Counted from the first letter of the stretch, positions 1 to 14,200 are shown. The stretch: DNA of 64,000 bases from Myrica gale (GCA_963930655.1 OZ005602.1:255501-319500); one strand, 5' to 3'. Notes: a model not told the origin generated them from the sequence alone. Numbers and translations are program-made.

Positions 1-1154
1 TTTTAAAATATTTTTCATTTTTTGAACATCATAATAACTAAAATATATTATTATTAAACAAAAATAATTTATATAAATAATTCTAAAATTTAATCATCCA
101 AAGAAGGCATTGTCTCAAAACTATATTTAAACCTTAAAATTTGAATTTTGAATTTTTAAACCCAAACCCAAACTAAAACCAAAACCCAACCCTTTTTCCA
201 AACATAGCCAATGGATCTTCAAACTCATGAAGATTGCAGAGCATGAGCGTCCATTGATGTTCTTAGGAAGAGAACAGGTGTTTGTGCCCACTTTTGGACA
301 GCAGTTACAGCCCTTTGGTGGCCGAGCTGGAGTGTGTTTTAATTCTCACTTCACTGCTTTAGGCCCAAATCATATTGTCTTTAATGTCCATCTTGAACAC
401 ATTAGCACGGGCGGCTATGGAGTCATTAATTGTAGTGCCGGACTATCCCATAACAACATATGCAAGATGCTAACAAGTTTTATGACGAAGTTCCCACCTT
501 TGTTCCCTCCCAGAGCAAAGCAGAGAGGGAAACAAAAGTGCTGCTCAACCGGGCATGTTTGCAAAGCCAGATTTTGTAGAAATTATATTAAGAATTTTTA
601 GATACAAACAGCAGGAATTTTTTTCTTAAAAATTTGAACATTTAAGTTTTCAGAGGGGTACACAATATTTTTTTCCTTTTTTATTTTAATTTCAAAATAT
701 AAAGAAGAAGAATAATAAAAACTTCAAAATCATCCATAAGAAATTTACTTAAATCCTCCAATTTTTTCACTTTTCATCAAATTTCATGAAATTTCAAAAA
801 TTTCCAACATCGCTCGGACATATTTCAAAGTTTTCACTACTTTCTCTTAAAACTCAATAAAACTCTAATCTATCTCAATTTTCATAACGTTACTAAAATT
901 TCTAATGCAAATGTGGCCACTAATTAATCCCACATAAATGTCTTTTGTCACGAAGATGATGTTTTGTTTTAATCTGGTTGGAATATTAAAGTTAGAAAAT
1001 TGTTATTTATTTATTTTTATAAATATGTAATCCTTTTGATATTCCTAGTTGTTGAAGGGAGATGGAATGCGACCCTCCAAGCAGACCTTGACTGCCATTG
1101 ATTTTGCAAAGTAGATCACGGACCAAGATCTGAACAACAAAATACAAATGACTT
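1..1154. other. AT-rich upstream intergenic DNA
   Basis: No supported gene. The stretch is mostly A/T-rich with homopolymer runs. It contains one open frame (227-601, listed separately). A segment around 825-905 is similar, on the opposite strand, to about 57055-57130 near the other end of the window, which marks it as dispersed repeat DNA. Confidence 0.6.
227..601 (+). other. Uncharacterised 124-codon open frame, doubtful gene
   Basis: The segment is less AT-rich than its surroundings and stays open for 124 codons from ATG to TAG. The predicted peptide has no signal peptide, membrane segment or motif that I recognise, and its C-terminal part is basic. The opposite strand in register also has long partly open runs broken by a few stops, so this may be a fragment of an old gene or repeat read from either side. 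There is no recognisable promoter. It could equally be chance. Confidence 0.2.
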
Positions 1155-1383
1155 GGAGCATGTTCGATTCCTACAATTTTTGTAGATTCACTTCTTACTT
1201 TTTTTTTTTTTACAATCCAAATATCACAAAACACACGCATTTCAATACAACGTTTTATTACTTTTTTTACAATCAACAATCACTTTTAACAATTTCTACC
1301 CGCATTCCAATACAACTTTAACATCACCTAAAAATTCTCAAAACATTCAACATCCTACAAATATTCTGAAAACGAACATGCCC
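1155..1383. mobile_element. MITE-like element, Harbinger/Tourist-type ends
   Basis: The ends form an imperfect inverted repeat: left GGAGCATGTTCG, right CGAACATGCCC. The interior is AT-rich without coding capacity. The right subterminal stretch (ACATCACCTAAAAATTCTC) matches, on the other strand, the better-preserved element at 62262-62432, so they are one family. The 3-bp flanks (CTT and ATT) are only an imperfect target duplication. Family assignment rests on the sister copy. Confidence 0.5.
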
Positions 1384-1734
1384 ATTTAACATCAAGTCAA
1401 TTTCGAAAAAATATAAAAACAACAAACAACCAAATTTAACGACTTACTCCCCAAATCAACAAATTGACAAATACTATCAAGTGTCAATGATGGTCACTTT
1501 ATGCCTTATGGTAAATTTGTCGAGAAATTTTCTAGTTCTTGACTGAAAATAGCTCCAAAAAAATACACACAAAATGTAGACGTGACAATCCTACTCTCAC
1601 CGCCACTCAAAATCGATTCACAACACTGTCCAATCATTTCCTACCAAGTAAGATTTTTAGACATTCCAACCGATCCTATCTCAGTGTCAATTGGTACGTG
1701 TTTGTAACGCGCCAAGGTCAAGAGTGGGTGTAAC

Positions 1735-2291
1735 TCTCTCTCTCAGACAGAAAGATAGCTGTTAAGTATTTTATAGCCACCCTCCTATATCTCTTCTCTT
1801 TTTCTTATATGTCTTGTCTTTTTCTCTCTAGACTCTCTCTCTCTCTAAAATTCCCCAATTTTCACTTCACAGTTCACACATACTCCCCCAGATACAGAGA
1901 GAACAGTAGGGTTTTAATCCGAAGAGAAACCCAAATAATAAAATTTCCGACGCAAACCCTAAATTCCCACGTTCTTCATCTACTTCTTCATTTGGGTCTG
2001 TGAAAAGCCCTACCCATTTCACTCTTCAGCTAGTCCTCACTTTGCACACTCCATGCCCATTTCAAATTTGTGCTCCAAACCCTAGTTTCATGGCTGAAAG
2101 CCCACCGCTGAGATGACCCTCTTGAGCTCAATTCTCCGTGATGTCATTGCCATTTCAGGCTAGGTAAAGCCCACCTACATTACTGGGAGCTCTACGAGGG
2201 CTTCAATTTGATTTTTTTTTTAATAATTTGTTTATTTTCTCCTGCTGGGTTTTGATTTAGTGCATGTGGGTGTAGCTGAGAGAGGGAAGCA
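1735..2291 (+). promoter_or_regulatory. DEK1: Probable DEK1 promoter and 5' leader
   Basis: The region upstream of the DEK1 start has repeated CTCT tracts (about 1735-1745 and 1820-1845), typical of plant core promoters and 5' leaders. No clear TATA box at a convincing spacing was found. Short upstream ATGs occur in the leader, and a leader intron ending shortly before the start codon is possible. The transcription start cannot be placed. Confidence 0.4.
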
Positions 2292-5200
2292 ATGGAAGGG
2301 GACGAGCATGGGGTTCTCTTGGCTTGTGCAATTTCTGGGACCCTTTTTGCGGTTTTGGGTTCTGCTTCGTTTTCGATACTTTGGGCCGTGAATTGGAGGC
2401 CCTGGAGGATTTATAGGTAATCTTTTATACTATTTGGAACGTTTGTGTTTGTTGCCTAGTTGTGGTTGGATGATAAATAAAAGTTGCATTAGTAGGCTAT
2501 GCTGTACTGGGTACTTAATTACAATTTACTGTAATTGTAGATTTTAGATTGTAAATAAAAGTTGTGGTTGCATTAGTATGCTATGGTGTATGCGTGAATT
2601 GCTGATTTTAGATTTAATGGACTTGAAATGCTTAATAAATGAAACTCTAAAAGACACAACTTGGTTCACAAGAGGCTTCCCTTTTTTATGTCTGCAGTTT
2701 ACCGTTACCTTCAAAATTCTTAATAAGATGGGCAGCGTTTCTTTGAATCCTATCTTCTGAGAAATTCCTAAGAATCCACCATCATTATGTCCTTCAGAAA
2801 AATGTGGGGATGTAAAGTTGGGAACATCTTAGATGTTGACAAAAATTTAGAGGATAAATGATTGGAAATGTTGGAAAATGGACGGGGTGGACTTTTATAT
2901 GGGGAGCGTGAAAAATAAAATAGTTAGTTCATTGTCCTTGGCTATGTATTTCTATAACTAATTTAGTGGTATCATTTTATGGTGGAAGGTTCCGTTACTG
3001 GATGGGTTTAGAATTGAGAGTGCTATTCATTGGTTTTGGTTTTTGATGTTTTATTGAACGCTGCATTTGCTTAATGATCTGGAATCCACTTTTGTTTTTC
3101 GAAAGTGCTGAAAACAGAATATGGTATTTGCAACAATTTTTGCAGTGCATTTTAGAAACTGTTTTCCAAAGCTTTTCCTGACAAACATTGGAAACTGGAA
3201 GCTGGTTGTCTATGTTTAGAAAAAGGGTTCCATTTGATTTCTGCAAAAGCCTTGACAGTGGGGTGTGCTTTAAAGTTTTTCATTTTGAGTTTATTTTTTT
3301 CTGGTTTGTAATTCTTTTATGGACCACACCATTCGGAGTATTACTTTTGAAGAGCTGCAGATTGTCTTTTGCTGGTTTTCTCATTAAGGATTACTTGTTT
3401 CCAAAACTATTCTGCTGTCAGTGTTAGGAAGAGAAAATGTTAGTGACATGGAAACAGAGGCAGTTGAATGTGTCCAAATTGTTGTGTAAAAAAAGTAAAG
3501 TTTAGATAGAGCTTACATCTTAATGAGAAGTTGTGTAGAATGTTGGGAAGCTGTCTTCTAATTCTTTTGTGCAGTTGTTTATTATGTTTCTGTATTCTTT
3601 CTGGTTGGGCAGTTTTGAGGCCTTCTTTCTGGTGTTATCATAGTTTTTTTCTTCAAAAGTCTGAACTAGCTAGGGCTATATAATAGATCCATGAGGAGAT
3701 ATGTTCAGTGTTGCAAGTTTTTCGCCAAAACCAACAGTTCCATAATAATTCAGATAGCAATGTTTTTACTCCTCGTAGAACCTCTGGATTAATAGGATAG
3801 ACTGAGCTGTCCTTGCTGTAGCTGCTTATTAGTTGGATGACAAAAAGATTTATCAAGAAGAAGAAAGGATCTGCGGATTTTGCAGCACTAGGACAGATCA
3901 ATGCCAAATATCCGGCGGATGAAATGATAATCATGTGCAGTCTTCTTTGTATGAAAGTTGTGTAGAATGTTGGGAAGCTGTCTTCTAATTCTTTTGTGCA
4001 GCTGTTTATTATGTTTCTGTATTCTTGTTGGTGGAGTCTATTTTTGTAAATATTCTTGCTGCTTAGAGTGCATTTTATTACATGCTGTCTGTCCTTCCTT
4101 GCTTATCGTGTAATTAGCCTGAAATACAGTACTGCGACTGTTGTTTTTTTTTTGGTTTTTTCTTTGCAGTTGGATTTTTGCAAGAAAATGGCCAAATATA
4201 TTGCAGGGACTGCACCTCCATATACTTTGTGGTTTCTTGAATCTGTCCGCATGGATGATTGTTATTTCTCCAGTTGTGGTGCTTATTGTATGGGGATGCT
4301 GGTTGATTGTAATATTGGGTCGAGATATAATTGGGTTGGCCGTAATAATGGCTGGTACTGCTCTTTTATTGGCGTTCTATTCGATCATGCTTTGGTGGAG
4401 AACACAATGGCAGAGCTCAAGTATGTACTTTATTGACCTTTCAATTTTTGGGCAAATTATTTTATCTTTTCCTTTTGAAAAGGTATTTCCAATCTGCTAA
4501 TCTTATTCAGTTTGCAATCAAATGTGCCACATTGGAAATATAGATTAATATTATACTTAAGCTTAACAACACTTATGATTATGGGCTTGTACTCAAAGTA
4601 ATGCCATTATACTGCAACTCCATCTTCCCAACGCGATATGAAATAGTAACCAAAAAATGATCATAGATGGTAGTTCTTTTTACCCTAACGTTCTTCATCT
4701 ATTTCAATTATTCTCCGATAATATTTTCCCCAGAGATGCCTTCCAGGCAGAAAAAGGTTACTTCTGGTGATGACTTAGACCACCATATATAAGTCTAAGG
4801 AAAGCTAATAGCTATAAAATTATTTTGTTCGTTGGAGCCAAATGATCAAACTTTGATAGTTTGTTGTCCTGTTACTTGGCTATAGTTTCTCTGGTCAGTC
4901 CATCTCTCTCCAAAGAAGTGCAAATGTTTTTGAACATCAATTGATATTTTCTCACGAAAAGCAAATGTGAGATAGCAAATCCAGTCCTTCCCTAATATTT
5001 TGAACAGCAGTCATGAATTCAAGTTGATTTTGTTTCGCCTCTTCGTTGGAGAAAGACTGAGACAATTCCCAATCATAGTTCTTGCATATTATACCATCAA
5101 TATGCTATACAGATATTCAAATGACTACTAAATTGCAACAACTGTTGCAATAGATACTGATGCGGAAAAAAGCCATATTGAAAGGCGCTTACTTAAGGCT

Positions 5201-8200
5201 TGTCAATATGATTGGCATTGGTTACTTGAGTTTTCATTGAGTGTGTGTTATGGAGTAAGTCCCACTGTTGATGATGTTTTTGAAGTTTTATAGATTCGAA
5301 GCGGATAAGAGAAAGTAGGAACTAATGGTCAAGAGTTTATGTTGTTTCTTGCTGTAAAAGATTTTGGTTTAAGGACTCAAGGAGGGTGGAGAAAGGAGAT
5401 AAAGTGGCGAAAAGAGAGACTGAGAAAGACAGGTTTCGATATGCAGATAATTGGTAAACTAATATGGGAAAATGGTGGATTGAGCAATCCAATTGGGAGA
5501 AAGAGAATTAAAAACGAGTTAAAATAAAAATATTTTTAATTGGAGAAAGATGTGTTCTGTCTAATGGTTGATGAAAGATTTTATTCAATGTGCCGACAGA
5601 TTTGTTTATATCTTGTTGTTTTCACTTGTTTCCGTTGGTAAATTGATATGTGAATGCTATCTAAAAGGGAAAATGAGGGAGAAAGAGGTTGGGGGTATTA
5701 TTTTCATTATAGAATCTCTTACTGTCTGCACCCACCCACATGCAGAGACATATGAGTGGGATGTTATCCATGAAATTGACTTCATCCTTTTTGCTTTAAC
5801 AGGGGCTGTTGCTATTCTTCTTCTTCTGGCCGTTGCCCTATTCTGTGCATACGAACTTTGTGCTGTGTATGTTACAGCTGGTTCAACAGCATCTGAGCGA
5901 TATTCACCTTCTGGTTTCTTTTTTGGTGTATCTGCAATTGCCTTAGCAATCAACATGCTCTTTATTTGCAGAATGGTATTTAATGGTAAGGCTTCTATTT
6001 GCTGATCCTGCTACTTGTTTTTCCATTCTGCTGAATGGAAATGGAAATTATTTTGTGACATTGCCCTAGTCATGAATCTTACTGGTGCATTAAGGAATTG
6101 CCGTCATTTCCTTTTTGGATCATTTTTCTCTTTTACTATGTGCAGGAAATGGCTTAGATGTGGATGAGTATGTGCGGAGGGCGTATAAGTTTGCTTATTC
6201 TGACGGTATAGAAGTTGGTCCTGTTGCTTGTTTACCAGAACCCCCAGACCCCAATGAATTGTATCCTCGGCAATCTAGTAGGCAAGTCCTCAATTTTTGC
6301 TTGCAAATTAAAGTACATATTTCATCAGCTTTTGCAGGAGCTTCAAATTGTCACTGCATATTGGTTTTTGTTTTTTTGATAAGTAAAATTTGTTAGAAAA
6401 GAAGAAAGTTGACAGTACAAGAGACTATACTGAAACAACTAGAGCATACAAGCTAAAAAACCTCAGAAAATCCGGAAATCTCACAAAAAGACACCCTAAA
6501 ACCTAGTTAGCCCAAAGAAAAAGAGAATGCAACATAGAGCCCCTCAGACTACGTATTGGTTATAGCAGCATAGTTTCTTGAATTTTGTGGTTAGATAATT
6601 GTCTCTTCCCAACCTGCTTTATGATTGCACACAGACCAAGAATGATTTTATTTATTGAGTACTATAGAGGATTTGCATGGTAGAGTAGAGGTAGGTTTGA
6701 TTGCACTTCATTGTCTGTTAGGTTATGAATGTCTTAATTCCTAGTCTACAATTATGGTGCCTATAAGTTATCTTCAAAATTGTCTTCCCCGTTCTCATGG
6801 TTTTGCTTTGTGTTGTTATAGGGCTTCACATCTCGGACTTCTCTACCTTGGCTCCCTTATAGTGCTTCTTGTGTATTCCATCTTATATGGTGTGACAGCC
6901 AAGGATGCCCATTGGCTGGGAGCCATTACATCAGCTGCAGTTATCATTCTTGGTCTGTGTTTATTCATTCTGTTAGTTTGTAACTGGAAATTTGCATCGC
7001 TGTATTTTTGAATAGCATAGAAATTTGGTGCTGATATAGTCAGTTGTATTTGCTGTCATGTAGATTGGAATATGGGGGCATGCCTGTATGGGTTTAAGCT
7101 TCTGAACAACCGCGTTGCAGCACTATTTGTAGCTGGCACATCTCGGGTTTCTCTCATTTGCTTCGGCGTGCAATACTGGTTTGTTTTAGGCTTTCTAATT
7201 GCAACATTTGCAATGGCAGTCGTTTAAATTACTGTTGTCAGAGTCATCATATTTCTTCTTTTCAGGTACTTGGGGCATTGTGTTAGTTATGCAGTTGTAG
7301 CATCTGTGCTTTTAGGGGCTGCTGTTTCTCGTCATTTATCAGTTACAAACCCATTAGCTGCGAGAAGGGATGCCTTACAGAGCACTGTGATTCGCCTAAG
7401 GGAGGGATTCCGTAGGAAAGAGCAGAACAGTTCATCTAGCTCTTCTGAAGGTTGTGGCTCAAGCATGAAGCGTAGTAGTAGTGTTGAAGTGGGTCACCTT
7501 GGTAATGTAAATGAAGCATGTATCAGGAGTATGGCTCAATGCACAGCTGATGGTGGTAACTGGAATAATGTTGTCCTGTGTCGAACTGCTAGTTCACAAG
7601 AGGGAATAAACAGTGATAAGAGCATAGATAGTGGAAGGCCAAGTTTTGCATTGCGTAGCAGTTCTTCTCGCTCAGTTGTTCAAGAGCCTGAAGGAGGGTC
7701 ATCAGTTATTGACAAAAACATTGAGCCCGCAAGCTCCTTGGTGGTTTGTTCTAGTAGTGGTCTTGAAAGCCAAGGCTGTGAGTCCAGTGCTTCAAATTCT
7801 GCAAGTCAACAAGCAATAGATTTGAATTTAGCTCTTGCATTCCAAGAAAGGTTGAATGACCCTCGGATTACATCTATGTTGAAAAGGAGGGCAAGACAAG
7901 GTGACCTAGAACTGACTAGTCTATTGCAAGATAAGGGATTGGATCCTAATTTTGCCGTGATGTTGAAGGAGAAGAGCTTGGATCCGACTATCCTGGCACT
8001 GCTACAGAGGAGTAGTTTGGATGCAGATAGAGACCACCGTGACAATACCGATATCACCATCATTGACTCGAACAGTGTTGACAACACTATGCCCAATCAA
8101 ATTTCATTGTCAGAAGAATTGAGGCTTCATGGGCTTGAAAAGCGGCTTCAATTGGCAAGACTTGTATTGCACCACATAGCAGGCACTCCGGAGAGAGCAT

Positions 8201-11200
8201 GGGTTCTCTTTAGTTTTGTCTTCATCGTTGAAACGATCATTGTGGCAATTTTTCGTCCAAAGACGATCAAAATAATTAATGCTTCACACCAACAGGTAGC
8301 AAGATCTCTCTTTACTTGGAGTGACTTTCATTTTATTTGTGGCATGCTGATTTATTTGAAAATCACTTCAGTTTAATGCTGCAAACTAATGGATTTATAT
8401 GCTTTCAAGGTTGTTTGGCGAGGTTTTATTTCTACTTCTACTCATTTAGGTATTTGGTGAATTGTTATTTTTGCAGTTTGAATTTGGCTTTGCGGTGCTG
8501 CTGCTTTCTCCGGTTGTCTGTTCAATCATGGCTTTCTTGCGTTCACTTCAAGCAGAAGACATGTCCATGACATCAAAACCTCGGAAGGTAGAACTTTGAA
8601 TTAATGTATCAGACTTAATTCACAGAACAATTCTACTATGACTTTGCAATTTCTGTTGGCAATGGATATTTTTATGTTCTTGTAATGAAATTGCAGAGAT
8701 GAATAAGCAATCTGTCATTGAAGATTGCCTATTTGCACGTCTATATGAACACTAGCTTAATGCGAATTGTATGAAAATGCTTATCTGGATAAACGAATGC
8801 ATAAGATAAAAGGCTGCAGCAAGTCTACCGCCATTTGAATTCTTAATTTTTTCTTTCTGACCCTTCTTTCTTACACATAGTAAAAGCTTCTTAACAAAGG
8901 CTAGCATTTATTCCATCCCCGCCCTGAAATGAGTTTCTAATATTGTACTTCTCTTCTGAACCCTGTATCAAATAGTCTATAACAGTCATAAAAGTAATTA
9001 TTGCTTACTAACAATATGCATTCCTGCTACTTAATGAAGTAGTTTGATGAGCGCAGCTTCCCTTTCATAATCTATTTCTGATGTTATTATTTGGTTTTTT
9101 GTTTTAACTCTGTCAACTGTGCCCTGTTTCCACAGTATGGCTTCATAGCCTGGCTACTCAGCACCTGTGTTGGGCTGCTGCTTTCTTTCTTAAGGTATGG
9201 TCCATACGTTTTGATAAGTTATCTCCTCTTTTCAAATTCTTCCCACCCTTCTGACATTTTCTTGTGCTTAGAATAAGTTCAAAGTTGATTGCTTATTAGG
9301 TCCCTAGAATGGCCTCTTTCAATTATTGGATATTTTGTGTTGCGTATCATGAAAAGACTGCAGGGATTGCAGCAGAGTTCCCTTCATGCATGATGTTTGA
9401 CTTACCGTTTAACCAATGAAATTTGTTTGGTAACGCAATGATAATGGAGAACCGATTTTACGAATGGAAGCTGCCATATCAGTGTCCTTTGTTTTTTTTA
9501 AATTTTCTAGTCTTCTTGTTTACGGATTGATTAGGGTTTATTTAAGGATGTGTCACCATAAGATTAGCTATATTATACATCTCCTTCCTGTGCCAGATGG
9601 CAGTTTGATTGCCTAATCACCTCATTGTCCTAGCTTTATAGTGTCATTGCCTGAAAGCACGATATCTAATGTGTTTAGCAAGTTGATTGACTAGACTATA
9701 ATGAATGTGGTTATTGAACTTAGATCACATAGAGAAAACGAGAAAGAAAAGCAGTATGTTTATTGAGAAAGATTTTTATTCGATTCTTTCTCATATTGAT
9801 TATATCCATCAAAGTGTAATTTACATTGATTTTGGTTCCTTTTTATTTCTATTGTGGCTGTTGCATTAGGTGAATACCCTGTTATGCTTTGATATGTGTT
9901 TTTTTTGCAGCAAATCATCAGTTCTTCTTGGGTTGTCTTTGACTTTTCCACTTATGGTCGCTTGCCTTTCTGTTGCCTTTCCTATATGGATCCGTAATGG
10001 GTACCAGTTTTGGGTTCCTCGAGTACAATGCGCTGATCATACTGGACATCATCATACATCTGGTGGGACAAAGGAGGTTCGATCTTTGTCTCTTGCCATC
10101 CCTACTGTATTTTAACCGAAATATTATTTATAATGTATGTGGAGGTGTGAGAATATCTTGATTTGTGTTCTAGGATGAAATCTCATGGATACAAACGTGC
10201 ATTGTGGGCTGTGGCTACTGGTTGCATTGCTATGTAGTTATTTATAAGTTGGTGGAATTTTTGCTATTGGTCATATTTAGTATTTTTTATATTTCACTGC
10301 TTGCTGTGTTTGTTTTCTTACTTGTCCTTTGTTGTTGTCTACATTTGTATTACAAGAGATACGGTTGATTCTATCATTTATTTAAACATATGCACCAAGT
10401 GTATGTTTGTGGCTAATGTAGATAGGATCTAGTTTTATTCAATCGGGGTTCATCTCTTTTATTCACTCCAAATATAAAGGTCAAGTTGGGATCTTTCTTT
10501 CTCGGAATACTGTGTGTATGTATATTTTGCTTTTTTTGCCACCCTTTGTTCTGCTTCTTCTACTCATTGCTTTCTTGCCATTTTTTGACTTGCTTCATTT
10601 TTTCCATTGCTGGTTTTAACTTGTGTAGTATTTTATCTGATGATTTAGGGAGCGGCAAATCTTTATCCAGAGAAGCCCTTTTGCACTTTTCTTAAGTTCA
10701 TTTTTGTTTTCCTCTTTTCTACTTTTCTAACTTTTATCCTTTTCTTTCTTATTCCTACTTTCTTTCCTGCTATTGAGGAATCTCCTTGCTTCAGTTTTCT
10801 TTTCTGTTCTAACTTCTTAGCAAAAATTTTATTAGGTCTTTGCATGAGCTGTAACTATCTAAGGAAGCAACATTTGAGAGTCTATGGTCTGAGAGATTTG
10901 ACACTTCTAGTCTACTCATTTCCACTTTTGCTTCTTGTCTACCTGGTGTTTGTTTTATAACATCTGGCATTCCTTTCTCAGTAAATATCATTCTCTTTCA
11001 GGGAGTTGTTCTTGTCATTTGCATATCAGTATTTGCTGGATCTGTATTAGCTCTAGGTGCGATGGTATCTGCAAAGCCTTTAGATGATTTACAATACAAG
11101 GGATGGACTGGAGAGCCAAAAAGCTTTACCTCTCCTTATGCATCATCAGTGTACCTTGGCTGGGCTATGGCATCTGCAATTGCTTTAGTAGTTACCGGCG

Positions 11201-14200
11201 TGCTTCCAATTGTGTCATGGTTTGCAACATATCGGTTTTCTCTTTCTTCTGCCGTCTGTGTTGGGATATTTTCAGGTAGTTTATCTCAATTTGCTTTGGT
11301 TTTGATTCTGTTCTCCACTGGGTTGAAGTAACATGTTAATCTACCATATTCTTTCCTCTACAATTCTTTTGTAGTTGTTCTCGTGGCATTTTGCGGTGCA
11401 TCTTATTTAGAAGTCGTTAAATCTAGGGATGACCAGGTTCCAACGAAGGGTGATTTCCTGGCTGCTTTACTTCCTTTGGTTTGTATTCCAGCTGTTCTGT
11501 CACTCTGCTCCGGTTTACATAAATGGTGAGCAACTCCTGGTGATGCTAGTTTAGAACCTTAGCTGTATTATCCAAATTAAGCTAGCACAAAGCTCGGTCA
11601 TTGACAGTACCCCCAAGGGTTCGGTGTGGTGGTAAGGTTTCGGCTTGGGTTCTAACATGTTCCAAGTTCGAGCCCCAACACCCCCATTATCGCCCTTGAC
11701 TTACCCGCTCCCTGGGTTGTGGGGTCGGTCCAGGGGGCCGGGGTTTGTACTTCAGGGTTGGGCCAAAAGGGTCCGGCTTTGGGGGATTTCCTCGTCATAA
11801 AAAAAAAAGCTCGGTCATTGACAGTAATAGGTGCTCATATTTGCAGGAAAGATGATGACTGGAGACTTTCTCAGGGTGTATATGTATTTGTTGGCATTGG
11901 TCTTCTCCTCCTGCTTGGCGCAATATCAGCTGTCATAGTTGTCATCAAGCCTTGGACTGTGAGGATTCCTTTGCTGTTTGCACTTCATTTTAGCTTTTAG
12001 CTGCAGTGAACCTGTCTAACTTGGCACTTTTTGTTTTCTCTTAATCGGAGACAGATTGGTGTAGCATTTCTTTTGGTTCTTCTCATGATGGTACTAGCTA
12101 TTGGTGCTATCCACCACTGGGCTTCAAACAATTTTTATTTGACCCGAAGACAGACATTCTTTGTTTGCTTCCTCTCTTTTCTTTTGGCTCTGGCAGCGTT
12201 TGTCGTTGGATGGTTTGAAGGTGAAAATGGAATCCATTTCTGCCGTATTTTATTTTGCTAACTCCATATGTTTGTAGTTCTCTGGCATAAGTCATCACTG
12301 TGCTGTTTATGACATTAATTTTTTCACCTTTGCTGTTCAGGTAAACCATTTGTTGGAGCATCTGTTGGTTATTTTTCATTTCTGTTTCTTCTTGCTGGAA
12401 GAGCATTGACTGTGAGTTATATTGGTTTATCATCATCCAGACTGTGAATCTTTCTTTTTGTACTTAATCTTGTCTTATTTGTGGTTGTTGTGCCTCATCT
12501 TCATTTGCATTATATTGGAACCCTTTTTTTTGCAGGTGCTTCTTTCACCTCCAATTTTAGTTTATTCTCCACGAGTACTGCCTGTATATGTGTATGATGC
12601 TCACGCTGATTGCGGAAAGAATGTTAGGTTTGTCAAACGTCCTCTTTATTTCTTATCTCACTTGTCCTTATAAAAAAAAAAATCGTATCTCACTTGTCAG
12701 CACATTTCTAAATCTTAGCTTAAAATGCTCTATATTTGCTGATCACATGGGATGCACTGTGGGACTGGATAACTTATTCACACTAATGCCTGTGAAATTA
12801 ATTGCTCGACAGTGCTGCATTTCTTGTGCTTTATGCAATTGCGTTGGCAACTGAGGGCTGGGGGGTTGTTGCCAGTTTGAAAATTTATCCACCGTTTGCT
12901 GGTGCTGCTGTATCAGCAATTACTCTTGTTGTAGCCTTTGGATTTGCTGTCTCTCGTCCATGCCTGTCTCTTAAGGTTCGTGCTCTAACAACCAGCTTGT
13001 TGATGTTTGACATGGCCTCAACTTTGAGTGGATCCACAGCGATCTTTTGTCATGATAGCATCAACGGTGTTTTTGAGATGGATAGATAGAAAAAGGAATT
13101 GTGCTCAGTCCCATGTCCCGCTTCACTGTTTGCTTCCTTCTAAGATCTTATCTGCATCAATCTCCAGATGATGGAAGATTCCGTGCATTTCCTCAGCAAG
13201 GAAACCGTTGTCCAAGCAATTGCTCGATCTGCAACAAAGGTGTGTTTGGTTTTTTCACAAATAGCCTTTTGAATGCATCTCTAAGTTCCTAGATGATTAC
13301 TCAAGGCATCCCTATTTTAATTTTGTTTTTGGTGCTGGAAAAGAAAAAAAAAAAAGAGGGAGGGGGGAGGGGGGTAAAGAGGGACACGAGATTTATATTA
13401 TCTGAAGTGTGTAGCCTTGTTATCTAGTACCTTATCTTGTCGATTCAGCATAACCGCTTGATTTCTATAAACTTTGTTGGATCTGTTGTTACCACAGTTG
13501 CTGATCCGTACCTACTGCTTTCTTTGGTTGTGTGTGTGTGACAACTTAAAACACATACGTAAAAAGGTATGAACAGTTTGCTGTTTCTTTGTACTTCTAG
13601 TAAGGTGGTGCTTTAGCGGTCTTTATTCTTCCCTACATTTTGTGTGTTTGGTGTTGTTCTTATTTTTGCCTTCATATATGGTACGTTGGTGGCCACTCAT
13701 TTATTTGGTTGGATATTACATCTTTTGTGTTTCATTAATCAGGAATGCTTGCTGGAGGAAAGTTTTTTTTCCTTTTTATTTCATTCAGTGAAGGTTTTTC
13801 TTTTAATTTGACTAATTCAAAGGTGGTGTCTAAGTTGCATTTATTTGGCTTGCAGACTAGAAATTCATTATCTGGAACTTATTCAGCTCCACAGAGATCT
13901 GCCAGTTCGGCAGCTCTTTTGGTAGGAGACCCTACCATTTCGCGTGACAGGGCAGGAAATTTTGTGCTTCCCAGGGCTGATGTCATGAAACTAAGAGATC
14001 GTTTAAGAAATGAAGAATTAGTTGCTGGATCATTCTTCTGCAGAATCAGATATGGACGAATGTTCCACCGTGAACCTGCTAATGATGTGGATCACAGAAG
14101 AGAAATGTGTGCTCATGCACGTATTTTGGCTTTGGAAGAGGCAATCGATACTGAGTGGGTGTACATGTGGGATAAATTTGGTGGTTATTTACTTCTTTTG

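Noticed and set aside
7631..7819. Second plus-strand frame and opposing frames within DEK1 exon 7
   Set aside because: Shadow frames of the Ser-rich DEK1 loop; the DEK1 frame matches the family throughout.
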